Of a stretch of DNA of 64,000 bases, positions 45,530 through 57,739 are shown piece after piece. The position numbers and the translations under genes were made by a program. A model generated the notes under the pieces. It was not told the origin of the DNA. It worked only from the letters and a program-made list of their open reading frames with translations, and did no database searches. Location of the stretch: NCBI RefSeq assembly GCF_029784135.1, contig NC_073745.1, positions 84,291,650-84,355,649 on the forward strand, in the 5' to 3' direction. The stretch comes from Toxorhynchites rutilus septentrionalis (lineage: Eukaryota; Arthropoda; Insecta; Diptera; Culicidae). Every line of letters begins with the position of its first letter. The first letter of the stretch is position 1.

Positions 45530-47380
45530 AAAGTTGTATTCAAGAAGAAATGTAGAGACAAAAAAGGTGAAAAAATCGAGGGATAAACTGAAAGAGAGGA
45601 AGTCGGAAGAGTAATAAAGAGGGAAGAAGAAAGCTAGTTATAAAGAGGAAAAGAAAAAAATCAAAAGAGTGAGAAAGAGAGAAATAGAAAGTCAAAAGAG
45701 TTGGAAAGAGGGAACGAGAAAGTCGAGAAAGTGAGAAAAATGGAAAAAAAAAGTCGAAAGAGTGATAAATAGGAAAAGAGAAAGACGAAAGAGTAAAAAA
45801 AGGGAAAAAGAAAATTGAATACGTTGGAGTTGAGAGTTGTTCAGGGGTTAGTTCATTCAAGATGAATTAGAAGACCAAACCAAAAACAAAACAAATGACA
45901 ATCTGTCAAAAAATCCATTATAGTCGTCAAATTTGATTTTTAATTTAAAATCTTTATAATTTTTTTATCTATTACTTTTTTCTATAACTATAACTGTGTT
46001 TTTCATGATACAGTTCATCGAAAAGTTCAAAAGAAAGAGTCATAAAGAGGAAAAGAGAAAATCAAGAGAATAAGAAAGAGAGAAATAGACAGTTTAAAGA
46101 GTCAGACAGAGAGAAAGAGAAAGTCGAGAAAGTGAGAAAAATGAAAAAAAAAAGTCGAAAGAGTTATAAATAGGAGAAGATAAATACGAAAGAGTGGAAA
46201 AAAAGGAAAGAGAAAGTTGAGAAAGTGAGCCAAATGGACAAAGACAGTTGTGAAAGAAAAAATGTTGGAAGAGTATTATTATTTTTTATGCAACTATAAA
46301 TGTTTTTCATGGTACTGTTCATCGAAAAGTTCAACATAATCTCAACAGTCAGAAAACTGAGCAACAAAGGGAAAAGTTTTATTAAAGAAGAAACTGTAGA
46401 GAGAATAAAGCAAAGAAAAAAAGGTGAAAAGTCTAGGGATAAACAGAGAGAAAAAGTCGAAAGAATGATAAAGAGGGAAAGAGAAAGTCGAGAAAGCGAG
46501 AAAGAGAGAAAGAAAAAATCTAGAGAGGGAGAAAGGAGAAGAGGAAGTCGAGAGAGTGAGAAAGAGATAAAGAGAAAATCGAGAGGATGAGAAAGAGAAA
46601 AGGAAAAAGTCGAGCGAGTGAGAGAGACTAAGCAAGAAAGAAAAAAATCGAAAGAGTTATAAAGAGGAAAATCAAGAGTGTAAGGAAGAGTGAAATAGAA
46701 AGTTTAAAGAGTGAGAAAGATGGAAAGAGGAAGTCGAGAAAGTGAGAAAAATGGAAAAAAAAGTCGAAAAAGTGATAAATAGGAGAAGAGAAATACTAAA
46801 GAGTGAAAGAATGTTTTGAAAGCATGTTGAAGAAAGAAAGCTGAAAGAGAGAGAAAGAGAAACTTGAGAGAGAGGAGAGACTGAGAATCGAGAAAGTAAG
46901 AAAGAGGTAGAACAAGTCGAAAGAGTGAGGACAAGGGAAACAAGGAATCGAGAGAGTATAAAATAGGAAAAGAGAGTCGAGAATGTGAGAAAAAGGAAAA
47001 AAGAAGCCGAGAGAAAGAGAGAGAGAGGAAGAAGTAGAAGAAAGAAGAAGGAAAAGGAAGTTGAAAGAGAGATAAATTTGACAGATAGAGAGAGAAGAGA
47101 AGGAAAGTGAGATAGTCGAGATAGAGAGAGTAAAGAGAGGAAAAGAGAGATAGTCGAGATAGAGAGAGAAGAGAGGGAAACAGATAGACGAGATAGAAAG
47201 AGAAGAGAAGGAAAGAGATAGACGAGATAGAGAGAGAAGAGAGGGAAAGAGAGATATTCGAGAGAGAGAGAGAGAGAGAGAGAGAAGAGAGGGAAAAGAG
47301 AGATAGACGAGATAGACAGAGATATTCGAGAGAGAGAGAGAGAGAAGAGAGGGAAAAAGAGAGAGAGAGAGAAGAGAGGG

Positions 47381-47415
<35 letters not shown>

Positions 47416-47426
47416 AGGGAAAAAAA

Positions 47427-47462
<36 letters not shown>

Positions 47463-47470
47463 AGAGAGGG

Positions 47471-47510
<40 letters not shown>

Positions 47511-47541
47511 AGGGAAAGAGAGAGAGAGAGAGAAGAGAGGG

Positions 47542-47594
<53 letters not shown>

Positions 47595-47626
47595 AAGAGA
47601 GAGAGAGAGAGAGAAGAGAGGGAAAA

Positions 47627-47660
<34 letters not shown>

Positions 47661-47682
47661 AGAGAGGGAAAGAGAGAGAGAG

Positions 47683-47724
<42 letters not shown>

Positions 47725-47728
47725 AGGG

Positions 47729-47767
<39 letters not shown>

Positions 47768-47771
47768 AGGG

Positions 47772-47816
<45 letters not shown>

Positions 47817-47832
47817 AGGGAAAGAGAGAGAG
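45530..47832. repeat. Purine-rich GA satellite, left part
   Basis: The plus strand is almost entirely purine after about 47000: (GA)n broken by GAAGAGAGGGAAA. Before that, diverged words such as GAGAAAGTCGAGAAAGTGAG form a minisatellite. Three blocks carrying TTCATCGAAAAGTTCAA (near 45480, 46010 and 46320) mark a larger repeating unit. The 418-codon Ser/Leu frame on the minus strand is the translation of the simple repeat, not a gene. The same satellite continues at 53828. Confidence 0.92.
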
Positions 47833-48326
47833 CTGCCGGCCTAGAATAGCACTTCGGGTCGAGGTCCCCGTCCCTGTCGTAGAAGGCGACTAATCGGGTG
47901 ACAACGCGAGTAAGGGCGCGGTAAAGCCTATTGAGAATGCACGGGAGAAATACCGTGTACAGGAGCAGCGAGAGGAGTGCCGAGCACATCAGGATCGACG
48001 CCAGTAAGATCCTGATTACGACACACTGGTATGACATGGAAACGGATAACATGCGACACTAAAGGCTGACAGTCGTGCTATTCTGCTCCCTGAGTAAGGA
48101 AGGGTGATACCTTCTTGAAACGGCGGGTGGGGTAATAGTGCGATCGCCCCCGTCCCGGTAACAACTTGGCTAGTCTTCGGGTACGTTCGATGCTCGTCTA
48201 GGCTCAGGCACTAGGTACTAGGCATCAGATGTCACATTCCTGACTTGAGCTGATCCGGCTCTGAACACGGTCCCCATGAAGGACCGTGTCAACCCCTGCA
48301 TGGACTCACTGCTTGCATAGATAACC
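47833..48326 (+). promoter_or_regulatory. R1-clade element 5' UTR
   Basis: G+C-rich leader of 494 bp before the first ORF1 Met. Internal promoter activity is expected for this class. No motif is decisive. It contains a run of GTACTAGGC-like repeats near 48208. Confidence 0.6.
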
Positions 48327-49900
48327 ATGGGATCACAAAAAGGCGACTATGTACAACGAGCGGAGATAGCGGCCCGGAGTTGGGACCCAACCAAAATGGA
48401 GACAACTAACAAAACCAACGAAGAACGAAGAAACAGTATGATGGATACAGGAGACCAAGCCAACGCGTTCGCTGGTAGTAAAAAGCTGCTGCGATCGCCA
48501 ATACTGAAACAAGTGGTAACACCGGTCCTAGTGACAGTAATGGAGGAATACCCGAGACCCAGCAAAGTCGAGGGATCAATCCCCTGTTCCTGCCAAAGCC
48601 CAGCGGTAGTTTAACCCAGGAAGGAGGGTTGACTGGAGAAAGCATTCTGAACACGATCATGATAAGGGTCAAAGAACTAGACACATTCGTGCAGGACAAA
48701 CCCAACGTGCATAAAGAGATCAAGACCAGGGTGTCGGGTATAAGATCCCTCTTGGGACGAGCTATGAAGGAGCACGATGGACTCGTCGAAAGGACGAAAA
48801 TTGCCGAGAAAACACTCGCAGAAGCGTTGCAAAAAGCTGCAGCTGGACAGGTGACGCCAAAGATTCCTCGAAACCGTTCGGAAAAAATAAAAAAGGATTC
48901 ACCAGCATAAGAAGAAATGCTCAAAAAACGCAAGGACGACCACGACAACGACGATTAAGGCGATAGTGCCGCCCAGGGCGACAGCGAAGAGCTGGGTGAC
49001 AGCGACGACCAGAGCGGCACCGATAGCAAAAGAAACGACTGGAGCACGGTCACGAGAAGAAACAAGAAAAAAATAGTGAACGAGCAAAAAGAAAGGGAGA
49101 GAAAAGAGAAAACGGTGAAAAAAAAGAAGAAAGAGGATGAAAAGAAACAGGGGCCAAATGACAAGAAGCCTAATCCTCGGCGGGCGAGAGGCAAAGGCGA
49201 TGCACTCATCGTCGAAGCCAAGGGCGACGTATCATATGCTGACCTCTTCAAAAAAATGCGAGAGGACCCTGGCCTCAAGAAACTGGAGGAGAGCGTGTTG
49301 AAGTCTAGGCGCACCCAGAATGGCGAAATGCTGTTCGAGCTGAAGAGAGACCCAGAAATCAGGAGCTCTGCATTTAAGGATCTTGTCGAAAGGGCTCTCG
49401 GTGACGGAGCGAACGTAAGGGCCTTATCCTCCGAGTCATCGATTGAATGCAGGAACCTCAGTCTGTTCACTACCGAGATGGACCTGCGTCAGAAGTTGGA
49501 GGAGGAAAACATCGTGGGCAAAGTTCCGATGAAAATCCGATTAAGAAATGCGTATCGCGGGACGCAGACCGCAACGATTCGTCTCCCAACGGACGCAGCG
49601 AACAAGTTGCTGAAGCTAGAGAACATAAACGTCTGCTGGGCTGTGGGTCGTTTTAGAATCGTTCCGCCTGTTCCAAAGCAATTGGAGCGATGTTTCAAGT
49701 GTTTAAATTTCGGCCATCTGGCGAAAGGCTGCTTGGGGCCAGATAGATCCAAACTGTGCAGGAAATGTGGAATAGAGGGACACTTTGCCAGCGACTGCAA
49801 GGGAAAGCCAAGGTGTATGCTCTGCGAGGACAGTAATGACCATACGACGGGAGGCTTTAATTGCCCTGTGTACAAACAGGCGAGGGCAAGCAAACAGTGA
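48327..49900 (+). pseudogene. R1-clade ORF1 (nucleic-acid-binding protein), defective
   Basis: ORF1 binds element RNA for reverse transcription. The Met at 48327 starts MGSQKGDYVQRAEIAARSWD. A frameshift near 48500-48545 moves reading to the frame of GIPETQQSRGINPLFLPKP. TAA at 48908-48910 and 48956-48958 follow. Lys/Glu-rich low complexity (RKEKTVKKKKKEDEKKQ) precedes a folded region. Three knuckles end it: CFKCLNFGHLAKGC, CRKCGIEGHFASDC and a variant CMLCEDSNDHTTGGFNC. The stop TGA at 49898-49900 overlaps the ORF2 ATG. Confidence 0.88.
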
Positions 49901-49902
49901 TG
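49898..49902 (+). promoter_or_regulatory. TGATG stop-restart overlap of ORF1 and ORF2
   Basis: TGA (49898-49900) and ATG (49900-49902) overlap by one base. This is the arrangement used for termination-reinitiation translation of ORF2 in several two-ORF retrotransposons. Function here is inferred from position. Confidence 0.75.
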
Positions 49903-52785
49903 GAGATAATCCAAATAAATCTCAACCATTGTGACACCGCACAGCAACTGTTGTGGCAGTCAACGACAGAAACAAAATGTGATGTCGCAATTATCGCGGA
50001 GCCGTATCGCATTCCCCCCGGTAACGGTAATTGGGTGACGGATAAAGTGGGAATGGCCGCCATCCAGGTCATGGGCCGAGGGTTTCGTGATCACAAAGAT
50101 CAACGGAATTTTCATCTGAGAGTTGCTACGCACCTCCCAGATGGACTATGGACCAGTTCCACTATATGCTGGATGTCCTCACCGAGGAGCTCGCCGAACG
50201 AAAACCAGTCGTTATAGGAGGGGATTTCAATGCTTGGGCAGTAGATTGGGGAAGCAGATGCACCAACGCGAGAGGGACTTGCTTACTAGAAGCTCTGGCC
50301 AAGCTGGATGTTACCCTGTGCAACGAGGGTACCACTAGTACCTTCCGTCGAGATGGCCGAGAATCCATCATCGACTTGACTTTCTGCAGTCCGTCGTTAA
50401 TGACAAAAATGAGATGGAGGGTATGCGAAGGATACACCCACAGTGATCATCAAGCCATTCGTTATACCATTGGCCAACGACACTCCGTGGCAGTACGGAT
50501 AACTAGGACATGCCCGCGCAGGTGGAAGACAAAAATCTTTGACAAGGATCTTTTCATCGAAGCACTCCGCATGGAGAGTGGCGTCTTGAACATGAACGCG
50601 GGTGAACTGACGGAAACGCTAGCCAAAGCATGCGATATAACAATGCCAAGAAAAAGGGAACCCAGGTATAAGCGACCTCCAGCCTACTGGTGGAGTGAGA
50701 CACTTGGCGTGCTCCGGGCCAACTGCCTCAGCGCCAGAAGACGTTTCCAACGGTCAAGCATAGACACCAGAGAAGAGCGGAGAGTGGAATTTAGAGAGGC
50801 TAGATCCACTCTTAAACGGGCGATTAAGCGGAGCAAATCTAATTGCTTCAGGGAGTTATGTCGGGACGTGGACGTCAATCCATGGGGCAATGCTTACCGA
50901 GTAGTGATGGCGAAGCTCAGGGGCCCAACGACACCTTCCGAAATGTGTCCCGAAAAATTAAAAACTATCGTGGAAGGGTTATTTCCGCAGCACGACCCAA
51001 CGACCTGGCCACCCATGCCATATGGAGAGGATGAGGATAACATCGAACGCAGAGAGGTGACGAACGACGAGCTAGTTGCAGCTATGAAACGCCTCAAAAC
51101 GAAGAAAGCGCCTGGCCCAGATGGAATCCCCAACGTAGCTTTGAAAGCGGCAGTCCTAGCATTCCCTGATATGTTCAGGACAGCAATGCAGAAGTGTCTA
51201 GACGAATGCTACTTTCCGGATCGATGGAAGGTACAAAAGCTAGTACTACTGCCCAAACCAGGAAAGACGCCGGGTGATCCAGCATCGTATAGACCCATAT
51301 GCCTGTTGGACACTCTGGGGAAACTTTTGGAGAGAATCATCCTCAATAGGCTGACGGAATGCACGGAGGGAGTTCGTGGACTGTCCGATAGTCAATTCGG
51401 ATTTCGGAAAGGGAGATCCACGGTAGATGCCATTCGCATAGTGGTCGAAAGAGCAAACAGAGCATCCAAACAGAATCTCAGAGGAAATCGATACTGCGCA
51501 GTGATAACGATCGACGTTATCACTGTGTTCAATAGTGCCAGCTGGGAGGCCATCGCGACTGCGCTCCACACGATGAGAGTCCCTGAATACCTGTGTAGAA
51601 TACTGAGAAGCTACTTCGAGAACCGTGTGCTGGTGTACGAGACAAACACGGGCCAGGCGCAGTTTAAAACTACGGCTGGAGTTTTACGGCATGTACGATG
51701 GCGTACTAAAACTGAATCTGCCCAGAGGTGTGGAGATCATTGGCTTCGCGGATGACATTGTTATTCTCGTGACCGGAGAATCCTTGGAACGGGTCGAAAT
51801 GCTCGGGACCGAATCGATAGACATGATCGGAAGGTGGATGCAAAGTGTGAAACTGCAGATAGCCCACCACAAGACGGAAATGTTGATTGTCAGCAACCGC
51901 AGGGCGGTGCAACGTGCAGAAATCACCATCGGAGAGCAATTGATAACTTCGAAGCGAGATTTAAAATACCTGGGGGTGCAGATCGATGATCGACTGAACT
52001 TCAACAGTCACGTCGACTACGCTTGTAAAAAAGCAACGAAGACAATCAATGCACTGACACGAATCATGCCCAACAACTTTGGCCCAAGCAGCAGCAAGAG
52101 GCACCTTTTGGCTAGTGTCTCCTCATCGACATAACGATACGGGGGTCCAGCCTGGATCGCGGCGTTAGAAACTCAGCGGAACACGAGGAGGCTGAATAGT
52201 ACGTACCGGCTCATGGCGATGCGAGTCGCAAGTGCGTACAGAACCATATCAACAGAAGCGGTCTGCGTCATAGCCAGGTTGGTCCCTATCAACATCATCT
52301 TGGTGGAAGACAGCGAGTGCTATATGAGGAGGGGAACCAGAGGAATCCGGAAGCTAATGAGGGCAGAGTCGATGGCTAGGTGGCAGCAAGAGTAGAGTGC
52401 GGCTCAAAACGGTAGATGGACGTACAGGCTCATACCGACACTAATGGGCTGGGTAAACAGGAAACATGGAGAGGTGAATTTTCACCTAACGCAGTTTTTG
52501 TCTGGGCATGGCTGCTTCAGGCAGTATCTGCACCGGTTTGGACATGCAAGATCGCCTCTTTGTCCGGAGTGTGGAGATGTGGAGGAAACACCGGAACACG
52601 TCGTATTTGTATGTCCAAGATTCACCACAAGGCGCGAGGCGCTGCCTACCCTTCATGCTGGGAACATCGTAGAGGAAATGTGTCGTGACGAGGGCACCTG
52701 GAATGCAGTGAACAGTGCAATCGTCCACATCATGTCCGAGCTACAGCGGAAGTGGAGGGCCGACCAGCGTGCGGATAACGCCTGA
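49900..52785 (+). pseudogene. R1-clade ORF2 (endonuclease-reverse transcriptase), defective
   Basis: ORF2 nicks target DNA and copies RNA onto it. It starts MEIIQINLNHCDTAQQLLWQ with AIIAEPYR (apurinic-endonuclease fold). Frameshifts occur near 50083 and 50120. VVIGGDFNAWAVDW, SIIDLTFC and HSDHQAI complete the endonuclease. RT signs are KKAPGPDGIPN, YRPICLLDTLGKLLERI, SQFGFRKGRST, the first catalytic Asp in VITIDVITVF, and FADDIVIL. The PQGS-type motif between is deleted near 51680 with a frame change. TAA at 52132-52134 and TAG at 52393-52395 follow. LTQFLSGHG and CPECGDVEETPEHVVFVC are the C-terminal knuckle. Confidence 0.92.
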
Positions 52786-52830
52786 CTATAAAAGATGAAC
52801 CACAGTGAGATCTGAAGCACCGGAGTACCC

Positions 52831-53570
52831 CACGAGAGCGGCCGTGACGGAGTGCGCGTTATGTTGGAGGGCACTACCTAATCGGCGCTCCGCTGGGAAG
52901 AGAAATTCTGCGAGGGTGACTGTGACGGGGCGCGCGTTACGTTGGAGGGCAATTCCTAATCGGTACACGTCTCGACGGGTAAGCGGAATCTGGCAAGAAG
53001 GATTGACAAATTGCTGGCAATGCCTCATGGTGGATTGTAAAGAAGAATACTGCGAGGACTTCGACGAAGCGAGCGCCAAGGAAGGCGTCACCAAATCGGT
53101 GTGTGCCTCACGAGAGTTGCTGTGACGGAGTGCGCGTTATGTTGGAGGGCACTACCTAATCGGCGCTCCGTTGGGAAGCGAAATCCTGCGAGGGTGGCTG
53201 TGACGGGGCGCGCGTCAAGTTGGAGGGCGCTTCCTAATCGGTGCACGTCTCGACAGGTAAACGGATACTGTCGCGAAGAACAGAAAAATGCCTGCCTGTC
53301 AACGCCTTATCGTGGCCTGGATGGAGGAACACTGCGAACATTTCGAAGGAGCGAGCATCATGGAGGAAGCCATCGACAAACTGGTGCGTACCCCACGAGA
53401 GTAGCTGTGACGGAGTGCGCGTCATGTTGGAGGGCACTACCTAATCGGCGCTCCGTTGGGAAGAGAAATCCTGCGAGGGTGACTGTGACGGGGCGCGCGT
53501 TAAGTTGGAGGGCGCTTCCTAATCGGTGCACGTCTCGACGGGTAAATGGATGCCTGCAAAATGGTCATAA
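52831..53570. repeat. 3' UTR tandem repeats of the R1-clade element
   Basis: The word CACGAGAG starts units at 52831, 53109 and 53394 (spacing 278 and 285). Each unit has two related halves about 78 bp apart, one with GTGACGGAGTGCGCG and CGGCGCTCC, the other with GTGACGGGGCGCGCG and GTACACGTCTCGAC. Short reading frames here are repeat by-products. Confidence 0.9.
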
Positions 53571-53827
53571 GCGCAGTGGAGAGCAACGAATGGTGAATAA
53601 GAATATAGAGAAAAAGGGAAGGATCAACGCTAGCTTGCGTTGAAAACTCGTGAAGTGCATGAGCACAGCCGCCCCCTGAAGTAGTCGCCTAGATGTGGTC
53701 CCGGGGGGAATGAGGCTACGAGTAGAGGGCTTGGTTTTTGTGGGTGCGATCCCCACTCGACGTCTGGGTTATTCCTTCCCAGATAAGGCTGGAAGAGCGT
53801 TCCTCACCTCTATGAAAAAAAAAAAAA

Positions 53828-54309
53828 GAGAGAGAGAGAGAAGAGAGGGAAAGAGAGAGAGAGAGAAGAGAGGGAAAAAGAGAGAGAGAGAGAGAGAAGA
53901 GAGGGAAAGAGAGAGAAAGAGAGAGAGAGAAGAGAGGGAAAGAGAGATATTCGAGAGATAGACGAGTTAGAGAGATATATTCGAGAGATAGACGAGATGG
54001 AGATATATTCGAGAGAGACAGGGAGATAGTCGAGATAGAGAGAGATGTGTTCTTGGAAGAGAGAGAGAGTGAGAGAGAGAAAGAGAGAGAGAGAGAGAGA
54101 CAAAGAGAGAGACAGAGAGAGATAAAGAGAGTGAAAGAGAGAGAGAGAGAAATAGAGAGAAAGAGAAAGAGAGAGAGAGAGAGGAAGAGAAAGAGAGAAA
54201 GAGAGAAAGAGAAAGAGAGAGAGAGGGAGAGAGAGAGATAGAGAGAGAGAGAAAGAGAGAGAGAGGGAGAGAGAGAGAGATAGAGAGAGAGAAAGAGAGA
54301 GAGAGGGAG

Positions 54310-54344
<35 letters not shown>

Positions 54345-54357
54345 AAGAGAGAGAGAT

Positions 54358-54388
<31 letters not shown>

Positions 54389-54423
54389 AAAAGAGAGATA
54401 GTTGAAATAAAGAGAGAAGAACG
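53828..54423. repeat. Purine-rich GA satellite, right part
   Basis: Same words as the left part (GAGAAGAGAGGGAAAGAGAG) continue after the R1-clade poly(A). It then becomes GA/AA mixtures ending near 54423. It is the continuation of the array at 45530-47832, separated only by the insertion. Confidence 0.9.
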
Positions 54424-54865
54424 TGTGGTTAAAGTAAAAGCCGAGAAAAAGCTAAAATTATAGAGAACGTGAAATGCTGAGGAAGGGAATACAATTTTTA
54501 ACTACATCATTAAAAAATTGTGAGAGTATTTTTCAAGTCGACAATTCGATGGTTATCCAGAAACTAGCAGAAGTCTTCCTTTTTCTCGAACTTTTCTCAC
54601 TGTCACTAGTTAAAATATTCACTGCAATAAAAATTTACCCCCACTTGTAAAATGCATTCAGTAGTTAGGCCGTCGTCGTTTAAAAATAGTATTCCCAAAG
54701 TAATCTAGTCGCATATTTAATTCATGTACATCCAATTTTTTACTTTTTGAAAACATTACAACACTAAATGACGCTAAAATAACCAAATTTTTATCATCAT
54801 TGTGACATCTTCTGTTTCACACTAAAGGATTAGCCTTTGATTTGAAGGCATATTATCCACCAAAC

Positions 54866-55123
54866 TGACGGCGCCAGTGGTTGTATGGTTAGCGTAACAG
54901 CCTCACAATCCGATCGGCCTGGGTTCAATCCCAGCTGGCGTCGTTGGGATTTTCTGAGGCGAAAAATCTCTGGTTACGTCTTCCTTCGGAGCGGAAGTAA
55001 AAGAAGTTGGCCCGGCTCATGAGTTGTTGAGTCTGATAGGTAGGAACAGGTGGAGTCGCCTCCCTGATGATAAAGTGGCGGAAATAGGCCGACGAAAAAT
55101 AAGCGAAGATAAAAAAAAAAAAA
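54866..55123 (+). mobile_element. tRNA-derived SINE (family B)
   Basis: Plus-strand head with GGTTGTATGGTTAGCG and GGCCTGGGTTCAATCCC. The body contains GAAGTAAAAGAAGTTGGC and the A-rich tail is GCGAAGATAAAA. A perfect 12-bp direct repeat TATCCACCAAAC at 54854-54865 and 55124-55135 flanks it. Same family as 6111-6382 on the other strand. Confidence 0.92.
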
Positions 55124-55139
55124 TATCCACCAAACAATC

Positions 55140-57240
55140 AAAACAAATTTTGGGAGATCCTCGTATATTTATTCCTCTCCGAAAAAAAGAAGAAAAGTTT
55201 TTTTTGTTTCGCATTTAGAATGGTGCACCAACCTGAATTAGGGTTGTCTTTTTACAACAAATGAAAGTTATTTGAAAGAACTTCCTAGGAACAATGCGCT
55301 CCAAATGTCTACTTTTAGCGAGATCTTTGGAATATTTGTTTCTTTGGTTTTTGGTGGTGTCGAGACCTAAAGAATCATAGCTTTTTATATGGTTTTTCGA
55401 AAGCTGAAACTATTTTATATGAAATATCAAAAAATTAAGAAATGTATTTTCCCTGACAGTTATACAGAATTGATTAAAGAGTGAAATTTAACTCTGAAAA
55501 CTCCACATTCAAAAATCAAGCTACTCTGTCATGTACGAATGCTAATTAAGGGAACATTGTGACGTTAGATTTTGGCAATCGTCTAGTGCCATCACGAATT
55601 AGTGCAACCAATTAAACTCAAGCTCTCATATTTATACCCACGCTGCTCTATACAGCTACTCGTTCATGTTACGTTCTTAAATAAGATTTCACTCTCATTT
55701 TCATCTCAACTTATATCTTACTCCGTATGGCTCTCATTCTTGATACGTGTTTATTATGGCTTAATGCTTTTGTTTGCTGCGAGATACTTGACTCAAAATT
55801 AGCACTCATTAGCTAGGATAGTCTAAACTATCACATTGTCTTTTCATTAGCAATAAAAGTGAATCGCATAACCTTGAAGCTTGATGTTTCCAGACTGCAC
55901 ACACTGCACATCGCAGCGATTACGAGTTGCGTGTTCTCGAATCCATCCATCACAGTTCAAACCACAAATGCCACAAATTTGTAAATATTTATCGCCCAAC
56001 TTTTGTTGCCCTCCGCGCTATTCGCGCATCTCAACTGTGTGGCACACCACACGAAATGTTGATGCAAACAAACTCCAAGCGGACAAACAATAGTGTTTAT
56101 TTCTCATATTTTCTTTTTTCTGTTTTTTTATTCTCTCGTTTGCAGAACCACGCCAACGCCATCCACCCACACACACACGTAGACGAAAAACCACAGTGGA
56201 AGAAGAATGTTTCGGTTGCGCTAAGACTGCAACGATTGCCAAATCTTTGAGAAAAACTCGAACACTGAGTTACTCGCGCATTCCCCGGTTAATATAGAGT
56301 AGCACAATCGTGTTCGTAATATCCCTATCCTGAGCATTTCCTTTCCTCTTAGTTCATTTTCGTTTCCTCCAAGTTTTCTGAATTTCTGCCTTTTTTTGTT
56401 TGAATTTTGATTTATTTTTGCAATTCCCTCACTTTTGGCTTTGTCGCATGATTCATAACTCGTACTTGGTGTGCCGTTCGCTATAATGTATTGGCCCGAA
56501 GATCCTCTAAGTGGTGATAACTATTTCAACGCTCCGACCAGCCATCAAACTTATATTAGTGAGAAGAACGAAGAACATCACAACCGCCGTCGAGTCCCAA
56601 CTAAAAGAGATACCGTTCACTATCAGGGCGATTTCGGTAGCGATTCGATAATAGCGGCAAACAGTTTTTCCAACGACGACAGGAAGACATCCCTAGCGGC
56701 GACCAGTCGCGTGTTCGGAAATCAAATTTCCGCGAACTGTTAGTTAATATTTGTCATAACTTCGTTTCTTCTTGTCGCACGCTTGCGTCGTTGTTTATCT
56801 AGAAACTGGCGTTTCACGTTTCGCTCTGCAGTAACTGTTAGAAGTAACGTTTGATCCATTTTTTGTATCTTATTGCTCTTTCGGAAAAGTTTCGGGAAGG
56901 TTACTGAACGTCCTTTTTAATATCGTTTCTTAATCTCAAAAGACTTCATTGAAAAAACCTAAATACCAAAAATTTGAAACTCGACAGAACTGTTGTAATC
57001 TTAGTGAAAAGCCATTTTTTGTATTCGTTCGTTATAATTAATATTATTATTATTATCTCTATCATTATTGACCTTTTCTCCCTCACAACCCCATTCGGTC
57101 TCGACTTTTTGGCGCATTTTATTTTTATCCAAAGATTCTGAAAACTTTTCCTAGTCCCCTACTGAAATCATTCTTGGATGTCAGGAGAACTTTTGACCCA
57201 CGTAGTAACTATACAAACTATTGCTTTCCTATCCTCCCGA
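55140..57240. other. Low-repeat DNA, no gene recognised
   Basis: No element ends were found. A 90-codon frame at 56471-56743 with an internal Met at 56486 (MYWPEDPLSGDNYFN) is hydrophilic and stands alone. I cannot assign a domain, so it is only a weak exon candidate. Confidence 0.35.
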
Positions 57241-57735
57241 ACATCGAACCAACAACAACAGCACAGAAGAGAAAGAGAGAGACAGTTTGAAGCAGTTTGA
57301 AAGTTTTCCTCTCCCCCAGAGAAGGTGATCCCACGTGTCAAACGTCGCCGGTCGTGTGTGTTAATTTTTTTGGTTTCATTTGTTTCCGCCGGGAGTGTGT
57401 TTGAAGTTATTCACCACCATCGACGCCGCAGCCACCCCCCACCACCACCAAGTGAAAGTATTTCAGCTTTGACATAAGCGCTGAAAGTGGGAAAAAAAGG
57501 AGTGAAAACAGTGGTGGCTGCTCCCCTGGTTGTGTGCTCCTTGAGAAAGCACTAGCTGACATATAGGATTTGCATCCGGAGTATAGGAGAGCAGCAGCTG
57601 CTCGGTGCGCTTGGTGAAAGGAATCAGGAGAGGTGAGACTTCACTCGGCATCGGATGAACAACACATATACCCGAATTATGCCGCAATAATGCTGTACAA
57701 ATGGGAGCAACAAAAAGAGCATGTTTTAGCAGAAG
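57240..57735 (+). other. Candidate host first exon with short coding start
   Basis: G+C-richer leader including CCACCACCACCA. ATG at 57690-57692 opens 15 codons (MLYKWEQQKEHVLAE plus one base) and runs into a strong donor, AAG/GTAAGTG, with GT at 57736-57737. No repeat-element end is close. The leader length, donor and phase are compatible with the 5' exon of a long-intron gene, but no homology is claimed. Confidence 0.35.
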
Positions 57736-57739
57736 GTAA

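Larger units (their letters stand above)
47833..53827 (+). mobile_element. R1-clade non-LTR retrotransposon, near full length
   Basis: It begins CTGCCGGCCTAGAATAGCAC directly against GA repeat and ends in 13 A residues directly against GA repeat. The order is a ~490-bp G+C-rich 5' UTR, ORF1 with zinc knuckles, TGATG overlap, ORF2 with endonuclease and reverse transcriptase and a CCHC end, 3' tandem repeats, and poly(A). Length is 5,995 bp. G+C content is well above the neighbourhood. R1-clade elements are often site-specific; Waldo-type relatives use microsatellites. Both ORFs carry inactivating changes. Confidence 0.9.

Noticed and set aside
46796..48052. 418-codon Ser/Leu-rich frame on the minus strand
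   Set aside because: It is the conceptual translation of the GA satellite; composition is entirely explained by (TC)n repeats and it runs into the R1 5' UTR.
48406..49470. Long minus-strand frames (171-180 codons) opposite the R1 ORF1
   Set aside because: They are antisense shadows of a coding region; no domain and no start context.
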